The position numbers and the translations under genes are program-made. A stretch of DNA of 64,000 nt from Aphodocola sp964407685 (lineage in GTDB: Bacteria > Bacillota_I > Bacilli_A > RF39 > UBA660), in contig CAYOWI010000002.1 in the NCBI GenBank assembly GCA_964407685.1, forward strand, positions 1 to 64,000. The letters are read 5' to 3'. Shown here piece by piece: positions 53,955 to 62,919 of the stretch. The notes beneath the pieces were generated by a model. It made no database searches, was not told the origin of the DNA, and saw nothing but the letters and a program-made list of their open reading frames with translations. Numbering within the stretch: the stretch's first letter is position 1; each line of letters opens with the position of its first letter.

Positions 53955-54851
53955 CTACTCATTTTTATATTTTTCTAATATTTTATTAAACTCTTCTGGA
54001 ACAGGACAAGTAAAAGTCATTTTTTCTTTCGTTTTTGGGTGTATAAAGCTTATTTCCTTAGCATGAAGCATCTGCCCAAAAGAAGTTGATTTTTTTGCTC
54101 CATAAACCGGGTCATTTACAATAGGATGCTTTATATAATTCATGTGCACCCTTATCTGATGCGTTCTTCCTGTTTCTAATTTCACTTCGATTAAAGTGCT
54201 GTTTTTATACCTATCAAGAACCCTAAAATGAGTAACAGCTTCTTTGCCATTTTCGTCTGTTACACACATCTTTTTCCTATCGTAAGGATCTCTTCCAATC
54301 GGCGCATCAATGGTTCCGGTATCATGGTTTATCTTGCCCGTTACTAATGCAATATATATCCTTGATAGCGTCTTATCCTTAAGCTGCTCTGATAAAGCTT
54401 CATGTGACTTATCATTTTTTGCGACAACTAAAAGCCCTGATGTATCCTTATCAATACGGTGTACTATACCTGGTCTTAAATCACCATTTTCCGAACTAAG
54501 TTTATTAGTATGAGAAAGTAATCCGTTTACTAACGTGCCAGTAAAATGTCCAGCTGCAGGATGAACAACTAACCCAGAAGGCTTATTAATAACCATTACA
54601 TCATCATCTTCGTATATAATATCTAAAGGAATATCTTCCGGTTTTACATCAGTTTTTATATTTAACTTTCCAGTTACTAAGACAACATCATTAATTCTTA
54701 ACACATAACTACTTTTAACAAATTTATCATTTACTTTTACTAAGTTTTCTTTAATCATTTCTTGTGCTTTACTTCTTGAAATATCTAAATTATCAAACAA
54801 AAACTTATCTAATCTTACTAAGCCTTTTTCATCTTCTATTTTAAACTTCAT
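53955..54851 (-). CDS. rluD: 23S rRNA pseudouridine synthase RluD-like
   Basis: 298 residues. An S4 RNA-binding domain (RLDKFLFDNLDISRSKAQEMIKE, about 10-60) is followed by the RluA-type catalytic domain with HRIDKDTSGLLVVAKN (catalytic aspartate), and ETGRTHQIRVHMNYIKHPIVNDPVYG. It modifies uridines in 23S rRNA. The RluD assignment among RluA/C/D rests on the S4 domain and the lspA-rluD neighbourhood, which is seen in many Bacillota. ATG 54851 has GAGGGTG upstream; the upstream start is inside this site. Confidence 0.93.
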   Translation of the reverse strand: MKFKIEDEKGLVRLDKFLFDNLDISRSKAQEMIKENLVKVNDKFVKSSYVLRINDVVLVTGKLNIKTDVKPEDIPLDIIYEDDDVMVINKPSGLVVHPAAGHFTGTLVNGLLSHTNKLSSENGDLRPGIVHRIDKDTSGLLVVAKNDKSHEALSEQLKDKTLSRIYIALVTGKINHDTGTIDAPIGRDPYDRKKMCVTDENGKEAVTHFRVLDRYKNSTLIEVKLETGRTHQIRVHMNYIKHPIVNDPVYGAKKSTSFGQMLHAKEISFIHPKTKEKMTFTCPVPEEFNKILEKYKNE

Positions 54852-54909
54852 AAAATTCACCCTCAAATAAATTTACTCTTATAATTATAACATACTTTAT
54901 TACAAAAAG

Positions 54910-54929
54910 AAAAAGCATTCCTGCTTTTT
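54910..54929 (-). terminator. Terminator after the 93-bp repeat gene
   Basis: Hairpin AAAAAGCA/TGCTTTTT with a four-base loop and a T run on the minus strand, directly after the stop at 54933. Confidence 0.8.
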
Positions 54930-54932
54930 TAA

Positions 54933-56054
54933 CTATTTATGTTCTAGTTTTTTACTATTTAAGTTATCTTTAATATAATCTTCTATGTTATCATCAACAT
55001 ATTTAAAGTTATTATTTAAATTCTTGCTTAAAAATGTAACCATTTTTTCATCACTAACATTAATACTATTTTTATTTATTATACAAAAACTTTCAAATAG
55101 TAATAAGTCATCAAATATTTTATTCATTAATTCAGTATCGTTAGTTAAAATTATATACTGTGCTATTAGATATTTATCCTTAGATTCTATTATTCTATTT
55201 TTAAACTGTTCGGACAATATAACATATTCAAGGTTATGCTTTAACATAATGCTCCCTAGTTTTTCAAAAGTAGTAATCTCACAAATTACTTTTATTAAAG
55301 TTTTTTTATTATTTTCTGTTAAATTTTTAACTTTACGTGCAAAAAAACAAATATAATCAACATCTTTTGTTTCGCATATTGCTTTTGTTAAATCATTTAT
55401 ATTACCTTCTGTTAAGTTTTTAACATCACATGCAAAATAGTAAATATAATAAGCATCTTTTGTTTCGCACATTGCCTTTGTTAAATTATTGATATTATCT
55501 TCTGTTAAATTTTTAACTTTACGTGCAAAAAGACAAATATAATCAACATCTTTTGTTTCGCACATTGCCTTTGTCAAATTATTTATATTATCTTCTGTTA
55601 AATTTTTAACATCACATGCAAAACAGTAAATATAGTAAGGATTCTTTGTTTTGCACATTGCCTTTGTCAAATTATTTATATTATCTTCTGTTAAATTTTT
55701 AACATCACATGCAAAACAGTAAATATAGTAAGGATTCTTTGTTTTGCACATTGCTTTTGTTAAATCACTTATATTATTTTTTGATAAATTTTTAACATGA
55801 CAAACAAACCAATAAATTTTTTCAGCATCTTTTGTTTCGCATATTACCTTTGTTAAACCATCTTTGTTTGACCAGCTAAATTCATAACCGGTTGAATCTA
55901 TGATAGTAATTATAGTAATTATATCAACTAAATTTCCCATTATACATTCTTTAACAATTAGATTTACATCTTTACTAGAGAATTTACTTTTTAATTTTAA
56001 ATATGATTTTATTTGGTTCTCATTTTTTGTTTTAACTAATGCTTTTAATATCAT
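54933..56054 (-). CDS. Tandem-repeat helical protein of unknown function
   Basis: 373 residues, no family recognised. The middle consists of about six repeats of 31 residues (consensus KNLTEDNINNLTKAMCETKD plus YYIYCFACDV), with a diverged copy at each end. Each unit looks like two short helices, so the protein is likely a curved solenoid for binding other molecules. Cysteines recur in each repeat (AMC, CFAC). There is no signal or membrane segment. The ATG at 56054 has AAAGGAG upstream. It sits alone between lspA and rluD, where other Bacillota have these two genes adjacent, so it looks like an insertion. Confidence 0.78.
   Translation of the reverse strand: MILKALVKTKNENQIKSYLKLKSKFSSKDVNLIVKECIMGNLVDIITIITIIDSTGYEFSWSNKDGLTKVICETKDAEKIYWFVCHVKNLSKNNISDLTKAMCKTKNPYYIYCFACDVKNLTEDNINNLTKAMCKTKNPYYIYCFACDVKNLTEDNINNLTKAMCETKDVDYICLFARKVKNLTEDNINNLTKAMCETKDAYYIYYFACDVKNLTEGNINDLTKAICETKDVDYICFFARKVKNLTENNKKTLIKVICEITTFEKLGSIMLKHNLEYVILSEQFKNRIIESKDKYLIAQYIILTNDTELMNKIFDDLLLFESFCIINKNSINVSDEKMVTFLSKNLNNNFKYVDDNIEDYIKDNLNSKKLEHK
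55310..55815 (-). repeat. 93-bp tandem repeats
   Basis: Five to six copies of a 93-bp unit. The two copies between about 55590 and 55775 appear identical, and the others vary at a few positions. High identity next to variable units suggests recent duplication or exchange between copies. Confidence 0.88.
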
Positions 56055-56106
56055 AAGAATTTTCTCCTTTAAATGTTATATATTATATCATAATTTTTAT
56101 AACTAT

Positions 56107-56562
56107 TTACTTTTTTTCTTCTTTCAAACTTAAAATCATAAGAATTACCCCTATCGTTATAAAAACATCTGCTAAGTTAAATATTGGAAAGGAGTATCCA
56201 AAGATATTAAGCGCAACATAATCTATCACGTATCCTCTTAAAACCCTATCAAATAAATTACCAAATATACCACCAATTAAAATTCCAAAGGTAAAGTTTT
56301 TTAATTTGTTTTCTTTTTTTTCTTTTAAATAATCTTTATTTAATATCCATAGCAAGATAGCAATTAATAATACAGATGATATTATTATAAACCATCTATC
56401 TCCCCAAAACATACTAAAAGCAACGCCCTCGTTCTTAGCATAAATAAGAGATAAAACGCCTGGTATTAGACTAATATTAATTAAGTATTTTGTAGCTAAT
56501 GCTTTTATTACTTGATCAAATAATAAAACAAATAAAGATATCATAAATATTTTCTTTTTCAT
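56107..56562 (-). CDS. lspA: Lipoprotein signal peptidase
   Basis: 151 residues with four membrane helices. The catalytic aspartates are in GGIFGNLFDRVLRGYVIDYVAL and FNLADVFITIG. It cleaves the signal of diacylated lipoproteins in the membrane. Length and motifs are standard. Confidence 0.97.
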   Translation of the reverse strand: MKKKIFMISLFVLLFDQVIKALATKYLINISLIPGVLSLIYAKNEGVAFSMFWGDRWFIIISSVLLIAILLWILNKDYLKEKKENKLKNFTFGILIGGIFGNLFDRVLRGYVIDYVALNIFGYSFPIFNLADVFITIGVILMILSLKEEKK

Positions 56563-56588
56563 CTGCTATCTCCTATTTAATTATAAAA

Positions 56589-57563
56589 CTAATACAACAA
56601 AAGCACTAAAATAGCTGCTAAAAAATTTTGAATAAAATGCATTGATATCGAAACAAATATATTATTTGAATCACTATAAGCCTTAGCTAAACAAATACCT
56701 AAAGTTGCATATTGTAATACATAAAGTAATTCATTAAAAGAAGTTATGTTATTTACTACGTGAAGTACTCCAAACAAAACACCACTTATAATTATAAATA
56801 ATGTTTTATTTTTAAATAATTTTGATAAAGATAGCCTGAAAATAGTTTCCTCTGTTAAAGGGGCATAAAAGCAAGATAATAATAAAGTTACTACTGGCAC
56901 TTTTTTAAACATCATATTTATTACTTCTTGATTACCAGATACCCTGCCACTATTTATAAGGACAACCGGTATTGCAACAATTAACATAATACCTAACATC
57001 GTAAAATATCTTTTAATAATAAACGGAAAGTATATACGAATGTTTTTTAAAAACACTTTTAAATTATTAATTAATTCTTTATGATATAAAATAATTACTA
57101 CCGTAAGTATAAATATATAAACAAAATATGACGGAAGCTTTTTAAAAACATCAATCATAGGCAACCCAAACATTATCAAAATAAAGAACAAAACCATAAT
57201 AACTGACTTTATTTTTTCTATTTTACTTGGCTTTTTTAGTTCTACTTCAGGTAATTTATTTTGTTTTTTTTCTTTTAATGATGATAAAAAGAAAAAGCCT
57301 AAAACACCTGGAATAATGGGTTCAAAAAACATCCAAATACTACATAATAGTATTTTAATATTATTATCTTTTAGATAGTCAATATCTTTTTTAGACTCTT
57401 TATATAGTACGATTGTAAAAAATAAGCTTATCGATAACATAAATAAATTTGCCATTACCTCATTATTAAATTTTACAAAAAATAAATTATAAATAACCAT
57501 ACAAATTATATAAATTATTTCTATAAAACACGCAATTTTCAAATAATTTCTTTTATCTTTCAT
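56589..57563 (-). CDS. CPBP family intramembrane protease
   Basis: 324 residues with about eight membrane helices. The CPBP/Abi motifs are EETIFRLSLSKLF (glutamate pair), VLFGVLHVVNN and VSISMHFIQN. Such proteins resemble the eukaryotic CAAX prenyl protease and include bacteriocin-immunity and regulatory members; no partner is visible. ATG 57563 has GGAGGAAC upstream. It lies 27 bp upstream of lspA. Confidence 0.9.
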   Translation of the reverse strand: MKDKRNYLKIACFIEIIYIICMVIYNLFFVKFNNEVMANLFMLSISLFFTIVLYKESKKDIDYLKDNNIKILLCSIWMFFEPIIPGVLGFFFLSSLKEKKQNKLPEVELKKPSKIEKIKSVIMVLFFILIMFGLPMIDVFKKLPSYFVYIFILTVVIILYHKELINNLKVFLKNIRIYFPFIIKRYFTMLGIMLIVAIPVVLINSGRVSGNQEVINMMFKKVPVVTLLLSCFYAPLTEETIFRLSLSKLFKNKTLFIIISGVLFGVLHVVNNITSFNELLYVLQYATLGICLAKAYSDSNNIFVSISMHFIQNFLAAILVLLLY

Positions 57564-57580
57564 TAGTTCCTCCATTTTTA

Positions 57581-57602
57581 AAAAGACCTATTTTGGCCTT
57601 TT
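57581..57602 (-). terminator. Terminator after the DUF5684-like gene
   Basis: Hairpin AAAAGGCC/GGTCTTTT (with a G-U pair) and a T run on the minus strand. Confidence 0.78.
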
Positions 57603-58029
57603 AAAACAAGTCATTAAAATCAATGTCCCCGTTAACCGATGGACCTACATATTTAATATCTTTACTAAATGCAATAATAGCAACAAATATTGGATTTAAA
57701 AACCATAATCCAATACCAAAGCCGGCACCTTGATCAAATGATCTAGCAAGTTTAATATTGTATGATATCGTAAATAATATTAAAGCAATACTTCCAATAA
57801 TTGGTATTATTCCTAAAAATAGAAAAAATATGTAATACCACTTATACCCTATTATTTCAAACAAAACTATTATGTTATAAATAGGTATTATAGAAGCCCA
57901 ACCCGGTTTTCCTGCTTTTTCATACAATTTCCAATTTGCAACAATTAAAACTATACATATTGCAAGTAAAAAAAGCCATAAACCCGCAAAAATACTCAAA
58001 AGTATTGTAATTATGCCAGTATTGTTCAT
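57601..58029 (-). CDS. DUF5684-like small membrane protein
   Basis: 142 residues with three or four membrane helices. The block EKAGKPGWASIIPIYNIIVL is typical of the DUF5684/signal-peptidase-associated membrane family, followed by IPIIGSIALILFTI and ARSFDQGAGFGIGLWFLNPIFVAIIAF. No function is known. It is monocistronic, with a terminator. Confidence 0.82.
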   Translation of the reverse strand: MNNTGIITILLSIFAGLWLFLLAICIVLIVANWKLYEKAGKPGWASIIPIYNIIVLFEIIGYKWYYIFFLFLGIIPIIGSIALILFTISYNIKLARSFDQGAGFGIGLWFLNPIFVAIIAFSKDIKYVGPSVNGDIDFNDLF

Positions 58030-58062
58030 TTTATTACCTCCTTTATTTTAGTATATCATAAT

Positions 58063-58296
58063 TCATAGGTTTCTACTAACTAAAATAACGTCGGATCCAA
58101 TTTTTTTTATTTGAGGCCAAGTTATTGATACTTCTTCCCCACCTCTTAACATATTAATAATTCCTTTTTTTTCATATATGATCATCTTTAAAATATTACC
58201 GGTATTATTTTCTATTTCTACGTCTATTACGTTTCCTATTTTTTCACCAGTTAAAATATCTACCACGTCTTTGTTTTGCAAATCAGATAAACGCAT
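58063..58296 (-). CDS. PRC-barrel protein YlmC/YmxH
   Basis: 77 residues starting MRLSDLQNKDVVDILTGEKIGNVIDVEI, the PRC-barrel of the YlmC/YmxH sporulation-linked family. ATG 58296 has GGTGAT upstream; the first ATG does not. In Bacillus it follows sigG, but here it is divergent from sigG with a shared 75-bp control region. Its function is not known. Confidence 0.85.
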   Translation of the reverse strand: MRLSDLQNKDVVDILTGEKIGNVIDVEIENNTGNILKMIIYEKKGIINMLRGGEEVSITWPQIKKIGSDVILVSRNL

Positions 58297-58326
58297 AATA
58301 ATCACCAATTAATTATATGCCTAAAT

Positions 58327-58356
58327 GTATAAAAAAACACCTTTCATAACATTACA
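58327..58356 (+). promoter_or_regulatory. Candidate sigma-F/G-type promoter of sigG
   Basis: GTATA (58327-58331), 18 bases, CATTACA (58350-58356). The Bacillus sigma-G consensus is roughly GHATR, 18 bases, CATWMTA; one base differs. This would fit sigG autoregulation. Confidence 0.6.
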
Positions 58357-58370
58357 AACTATAGAAAGGC

Positions 58371-59156
58371 GTGATTATTATAGCAAAACATAAAGTAGAA
58401 ATAACAGGAATTAACACGAGTGAAATCAAAGTTTTATCAGAAGAAGAAAAAACAAAACTTTTTAAAAGACTAAAAGAAGGAGATAAAAATGCTAGAGATG
58501 AGCTTGCAAATGGAAATCTAAAATTAATACTATCAATCCTAAAAAAATATCAAAACAGATGTGATAATATGGATGATTTATTTCAAATTGGATGCGTGGG
58601 ATTAATGAAAGCAATCGATAACTTCGACTTATCGCATAATGTTAAGTTTTCAACCTATGCGGTTCCTCTTATATTAGGAGAAATAAGACGTTATTTAAGG
58701 GATAATAGTAATCTTAGAATATCAAGAAGCATAAAAGATTTAGCATATAAAATATTAAAATTAAAAGAGGAATATTTTATGATGACCGGACGCGAACTAG
58801 TTAATGAAGTCGTCGCAAAAAAATTAGGTGTAAGTGAAATAGACGTAATAATTGCAATTGATGCCATGAGGGATCCCGTTAGCATGTTTGAACCAATTTA
58901 TAACGATGGTGGTGATACTATCTATTTAGAAGATCAACTAGAATCAAAAAAGGATAAAAGTACTAATTGGGATCTTGTAATATCACTTACAGATGCTATT
59001 GATGATCTTAAGGAAAAAGAAAAAAGAATAATAACTGACCGTTATCTTTTTGGTAAAACACAAATGGAAATTGCAGAAGAAATAGGAATATCCCAAGCCC
59101 AGGTATCAAGATTAGAAAAAGGTGGTATAGAAAACATAAAAAAGAAAATGATGTAG
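58371..59156 (+). CDS. sigG: Forespore sigma factor SigG
   Basis: 261 residues, close to the length of Bacillus SigG (260). It opens AKHKVEITGIN, then DDLFQIGCVGLMKAIDNFDLSHNVKFSTYAVPLILGEIRRYLRDN (regions 2.1-2.4), DPVSMFEPIYNDGGD, and GKTQMEIAEEIGISQAQVSRLEK (region 4). These are nearly family-identical blocks. It directs late forespore transcription, including SASP and germination genes. The start is unclear: GTG 58371 lies one base after AAAGG, too close for normal initiation. ATT or ATA codons at 58374-58380 would be better spaced, so a rare start codon is possible. A sigma-G-like promoter lies upstream. Confidence 0.95.
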   Translation: MIIIAKHKVEITGINTSEIKVLSEEEKTKLFKRLKEGDKNARDELANGNLKLILSILKKYQNRCDNMDDLFQIGCVGLMKAIDNFDLSHNVKFSTYAVPLILGEIRRYLRDNSNLRISRSIKDLAYKILKLKEEYFMMTGRELVNEVVAKKLGVSEIDVIIAIDAMRDPVSMFEPIYNDGGDTIYLEDQLESKKDKSTNWDLVISLTDAIDDLKEKEKRIITDRYLFGKTQMEIAEEIGISQAQVSRLEKGGIENIKKKMM

Positions 59157-59209
59157 CCTTGTATTATTAGTTATTTTAAACTATAATAATTTATAGGAGT
59201 GCGTGCAAT

Positions 59210-59509
59210 ATGTATAAAGATACTGAAATAAGGTTAACCATATATGAAGAATACTTTAAATTGGTAAGATTATTAAAACGAAAAGGAGCTTCATCTTCTA
59301 AATTAAATGAACTAGAAGCCATGTTAGATTATTTTATTAAAAACTATGATGACTTTAATGATGAAGAAAAGAAACTTATCAAAAACGTTATTATAATAGC
59401 AACTAGCATGATAAATAATACAAATACCTGCTATGGATTCATTCGCGAAAGACGTGATAGCTGCTTAACTTTAACTAAGAAACTAAAAGAAAAACAAAAG
59501 AACCTTTGA
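59210..59509 (+). CDS. Hypothetical protein after sigG
   Basis: 99 residues, not recognised. It is probably all helical (two long amphipathic helices, EEYFKLVRLLKRKGA and ELEAMLDYFIKNYDD) with no membrane segment. Two cysteines appear near the end (NTCYGF, DSCLTL). ATG 59210 has GGAGTG upstream. It lies 53 bp after sigG on the same strand and ends in a terminator, so it may belong to the sigG transcript. Confidence 0.72.
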   Translation: MYKDTEIRLTIYEEYFKLVRLLKRKGASSSKLNELEAMLDYFIKNYDDFNDEEKKLIKNVIIIATSMINNTNTCYGFIRERRDSCLTLTKKLKEKQKNL

Positions 59510-59524
59510 AATAGGTTCTTTTTT
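59498..59524 (+). terminator. Terminator of the sigG-downstream gene
   Basis: Hairpin AAGAACCT/AGGTTCTT with a seven-base loop and T4, overlapping the stop codon. Confidence 0.88.
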
Positions 59525-59642
59525 AGTGGTATAAAGGAGTAAGTAGTGTTTTTTGAGTGTATAAGTAGTAGTTAGAAGTACCACTATTTCTAACTACAAT
59601 TTAATTATATATAATAAATATTAAATTTCCATGTTTAAATTA

Positions 59643-60941
59643 TTAAACTTTATTAAAACTATAAACTGGTAACATAAATATAATACTTAATCCTCCTATA
59701 CTGTTATTTAAAGCATATACCATTCCATCGTGAGCACTTATTATTTGTTTACATATCGATAAACCTAAACCAGATATTTTTCTAGAAGGATCCGTCGTAT
59801 ATAATGGTTCAAATATTTTTTTTGCGTCATTTTCATCTTTTAGTCCTCCACCGTTATCGGCGATTTCAAATCTTATTTTATTATTCTTACAAGAGACTAT
59901 AACACTTATTATTCCGGCTTTATTTTTAAAATGATTAACACTATTTGTAATTATATTACTAAATACTCTTCTTAGTTTAACTACGTCAACGTTTATTATT
60001 TTATTATCACATCCACTAGTTATTTTAAGAGTAATATTTTTATCCTTTAGCTCACCTTCATAATCTTTTCTTATACCATCCAAAACATCTTTAATACTAA
60101 CGTTTTCAAGTTTAAGAGTTTCTTTAATATTACAACTTTGATAGTCATCAAATTCTTCTAGTATTTCCTTCATTAAAAGAGCTTTATTATATATTTTATT
60201 TACGTAATTTATTTTTTTATCAGCACTTAAATCACTGTTTTTAAGACGATCTGCATATCCAATAACCGACGTAAGTGGTGTTTTAATATCATGCGAAATG
60301 GATGCTATTATTTGATTTTGATAATCTTTTTCTATTTCTAACTTATCAACCATATCAACGAATGTATTTTGAATTTTTTGCATTTTTTTAGGCATCTTTC
60401 TTTTGTATGGCCTTTTTCCATATTTATAATTAGTTATGTCCTTAGTAATGGTTTCAATTGGGTCCAATAGTTTTTTAGAGCTTACAAAAAATGCAACTAT
60501 AACAAGGGTTGAAACAAGAATTATTTCATAAAAAACAAAGTTTCGTATAAGCTTCATCCCAGGTAAAATTGATATCTTAGAATACGTAAGCTCATATTCA
60601 TGTCCATCTATATAAATAATAATGGTAGATGAAAAAAGTTTAGCAACGTCTTTTTTATTAGTATAAATTATCTTTCCAAAGTTGTCTCTTAATAAAACGT
60701 ACCCACCATTTTTTTTAGTATATAATATAATTTCATCAACAGACTCATTAAGGTTTTTTCCATAAATGTTTTTTGACATTATATATAAACTATCATAATT
60801 TTGATTTCTAGCATTAGTTAAATCAGATACTATTCTATCAGACAAATAAAAATTATAATAGGAAAAAAGTAGTCCTGAATTAATTGCTAATAATACTATT
60901 AAAACCAAAAGGGTTAATGTTTTTTGTTTTAACTTTCTCAT
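59643..60941 (-). CDS. Sensor histidine kinase
   Basis: 432 residues. Two membrane helices (about 10-28 and 135-155) bracket an extracytoplasmic sensor region of about 105 residues. A HAMP-like segment follows, then HisKA with SISHDIKTPLTSVIGY (phospho-His) and the HATPase with NIITNSVNHF, DNGGGL and GLGLSICKQI. It phosphorylates the response regulator encoded 2 bp upstream. The signal is unknown; the sensor region has no recognised domain. Confidence 0.93.
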   Translation of the reverse strand: MRKLKQKTLTLLVLIVLLAINSGLLFSYYNFYLSDRIVSDLTNARNQNYDSLYIMSKNIYGKNLNESVDEIILYTKKNGGYVLLRDNFGKIIYTNKKDVAKLFSSTIIIYIDGHEYELTYSKISILPGMKLIRNFVFYEIILVSTLVIVAFFVSSKKLLDPIETITKDITNYKYGKRPYKRKMPKKMQKIQNTFVDMVDKLEIEKDYQNQIIASISHDIKTPLTSVIGYADRLKNSDLSADKKINYVNKIYNKALLMKEILEEFDDYQSCNIKETLKLENVSIKDVLDGIRKDYEGELKDKNITLKITSGCDNKIINVDVVKLRRVFSNIITNSVNHFKNKAGIISVIVSCKNNKIRFEIADNGGGLKDENDAKKIFEPLYTTDPSRKISGLGLSICKQIISAHDGMVYALNNSIGGLSIIFMLPVYSFNKV

Positions 60942-60943
60942 GA

Positions 60944-61618
60944 CTAGCCCCTAATAAATTTATAGCCCATACCCCATATGGTCTTTATGTATTTTTCGTC
61001 AGTATCCAATTTATTTCTTAAACTTTTTATGTTAACCGCAACAGTACCAATATCTCCATAGTTATTTTTCCATACGCTTTGATATATTTGCTCTTTAGAA
61101 AGTACTATCCCAGCATTTTCCATTAAATATGTTAAAAGCTCAAATTCCTTTGTTGATAGAGTTACTATTTCACCATTTTTATACACTTCAAAACTTTCTT
61201 TATTAAGCTTTATTTCTCCAATTTCAATAACGTTATTTTTCTTTTTTTTATCCAATCTTTCTTCCCTTCTTAAGTGTGCTTTAACCCGAGCTACTAACTC
61301 CTCGTTTATAAATGGTTTTGTAATATAATCATCCGCCCCTACTTCAAAACCAACTAATTTTGATGATAAACCATTTTTAGCAGTTACGAAAATAATTGGA
61401 CAAGAAGTAAAATTCCTAATGTTAGCACATACTTCCGTACCGGATATATCAGGCATCATAACATCAAGTAATATAAGATCAAAGTCTTCTTCTTTTACCG
61501 AATTAATAGCATCCGTACCATTATTTTTAATTACGGTATGATACCCTTCATCTTCTAGGATATCAGATATTAACTCCGCTATATCATTTTCATCGTCCAC
61601 GATAAGAATTTTTTCCAT
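60944..61618 (-). CDS. OmpR-family response regulator
   Basis: 224 residues. The receiver domain has the acid pair DDEND, phospho-acceptor aspartate in LILLDVMMPD, threonine in FVTAKN and lysine in YITKPF. The winged-helix output domain has ELLTYLMENAG and GTVAVNIKSLRNKLD. It is the first gene of the two-component operon and is followed by its kinase. Upstream, at 61686-61818, lies a structured stretch with a terminator-like hairpin, which could be a leader controlling the pair. Confidence 0.96.
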   Translation of the reverse strand: MEKILIVDDENDIAELISDILEDEGYHTVIKNNGTDAINSVKEEDFDLILLDVMMPDISGTEVCANIRNFTSCPIIFVTAKNGLSSKLVGFEVGADDYITKPFINEELVARVKAHLRREERLDKKKKNNVIEIGEIKLNKESFEVYKNGEIVTLSTKEFELLTYLMENAGIVLSKEQIYQSVWKNNYGDIGTVAVNIKSLRNKLDTDEKYIKTIWGMGYKFIRG

Positions 61619-61685
61619 TTAATCACCTTCATTAACAATATTATATCATTATTAATAAGATGTTAAAATTAAAAATTATTAAAAA

Positions 61686-61818
61686 AGCAACCCAAAACTA
61701 AAGGTTGCTCATACTACTGCCAATTATATACTTCATAATTGGTTTACTACTGTTACTGCCGTACTACATATGAAAGTACTTTCTTTTACTTCAATCAGCT
61801 ACAAACTTCATAACTGAT
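61686..61818 (-). ncRNA. Structured leader candidate upstream of the two-component genes
   Basis: Read on the minus strand there are four hairpins in a row. They are: ATCAG/CTGAT (61818-61794); GTACT/AGTAC (61779-61761); CCAATTAT/ATAATTGG (61742-61720); and AGCAACC/GGTTGCT with a T run (61709-61686). The last is terminator-like. Hairpins one and three share the loop motif TTATGAAGT, and hairpin boundaries share GCAGTA. It is either the gmk 3' end or a new leader for the response regulator; no known riboswitch is recognised. Confidence 0.55.
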
Positions 61819-61857
61819 AATTTAATGATACCATAAACGACTTATTTTTTCAATACC

Positions 61858-62541
61858 CTACAAATTAAAATCTTCATTTACAAATTTTTTATTGTCAATT
61901 AAAAGTTCATGTATTTCCTCCTCAGGATTATTTAAGTATACTTCCTCAATTCTATCTACCATGCACTTTTGAGCCTCTATTATCGCATTAACCTTTTTAG
62001 TTGCTCTATCTAATTCATCATTTACAACAACGTAATTATACTTAGATAATTGATTTATTTCTTGATATGCTTTTTTAAAACGTTTCAAAATTTTATCATT
62101 AGTTTCGGTTCCTCTTTTTTTTAATCTTAAAACAAGATCCTTCATCGTAGGTGGCATAATAAAAATAAAAATAGCTTCTGGAATTAGATGCTTAATTTTA
62201 AGTGCTCCCTCTACTTCTATAACTAAAATCACGTCAGTTCCATCATTTAAATAATCATTAACATTACTTTTAGGAGTACCATAATAATCATTATTATAAG
62301 TGGCATATTCTAAAAAATCTCCGCTTTTAATTAATGATTCAAACTCTTCTTTAGTTTTAAAAAAATAATTAACTCCTTCTTCTTCTCCTTTTCTCGGTTT
62401 TCTGGTTGTACATGATACAGAAACCCAAAAATTACTATTATACTCTTTTAGTCTTTCACATATTGAGTCTTTGCCTGAACCGGATGGCCCTGACAAAACG
62501 ATTAAACTACCTTTATTACTTGATTTTAATATATTAGTCAT
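61858..62541 (-). CDS. gmk: Guanylate kinase
   Basis: 227 residues. The P-loop is VLSGPSGSGKDSI (with KDS in place of the usual KGT), and the GMP-binding block is VSCTTRKPRKGEEEGVNYFF. The length is about 20 residues more than typical because of a C-terminal extension (CMVDRIEEVYLNNPEEE). It phosphorylates GMP in nucleotide metabolism. Start ATG 62541 has AAAGGGG upstream. Confidence 0.96.
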   Translation of the reverse strand: MTNILKSSNKGSLIVLSGPSGSGKDSICERLKEYNSNFWVSVSCTTRKPRKGEEEGVNYFFKTKEEFESLIKSGDFLEYATYNNDYYGTPKSNVNDYLNDGTDVILVIEVEGALKIKHLIPEAIFIFIMPPTMKDLVLRLKKRGTETNDKILKRFKKAYQEINQLSKYNYVVVNDELDRATKKVNAIIEAQKCMVDRIEEVYLNNPEEEIHELLIDNKKFVNEDFNL

Positions 62542-62562
62542 ATTTCCCCTTTCAGTACAAAA

Positions 62563-62581
62563 AAAGACCCATTTGGTCTTT
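62563..62581 (-). terminator. Terminator after the Flp-like pilin gene
   Basis: Hairpin AAAGACC/GGTCTTT with a five-base loop and T7 on the minus strand, just after the stop codon. Confidence 0.88.
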
Positions 62582-62783
62582 ATTTACATCTACCTTCACC
62601 TGGTTTAGCACCTTTTTCATACGTTTCGCCGACAAGCTCGCAAGAAGTTTTTGTAATAGAATCTTTTAAGTAACCTCCAAAAACTTTTATCAAACTAACC
62701 GCAATAACCGTAACTAACGCGATAATTAAAACGTATTCAACCAAAGCTTGACCTTTATTTCCTAATCTTCTCATCTTTTTCAC
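62580..62783 (-). CDS. Flp-type pilin
   Basis: 67 residues. After a short basic leader (KKMRRLGNK), GQALVEYVLIIALVTVIAVSLI is the prepilin signature of the Flp/Fap family (Glu at +5 after the cleavage Gly). A short tail with two cysteines (TSCELV, EGRCK) follows. It would be the major subunit of a Tad-type fibre, but no Tad secretion genes are in the window. It is monocistronic with a terminator. Confidence 0.85.
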   Translation of the reverse strand: MKKMRRLGNKGQALVEYVLIIALVTVIAVSLIKVFGGYLKDSITKTSCELVGETYEKGAKPGEGRCK

Positions 62784-62919
62784 ACCCTTATATCATACTA
62801 ATAATAGTTTAACATTTTATATCTTATTTTGTCAACGAGAAAAAAAATTATATTAGGGTAATGTAAAGATACAATTTGTATTATTAATATATGTATGATA
62901 ATATATAAATGGTGATTGT

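Noticed and set aside
55310..55815. CRISPR-like regular repeats
   Set aside because: Units are 93 bp, adjoining, without spacers, and in frame inside a protein gene.
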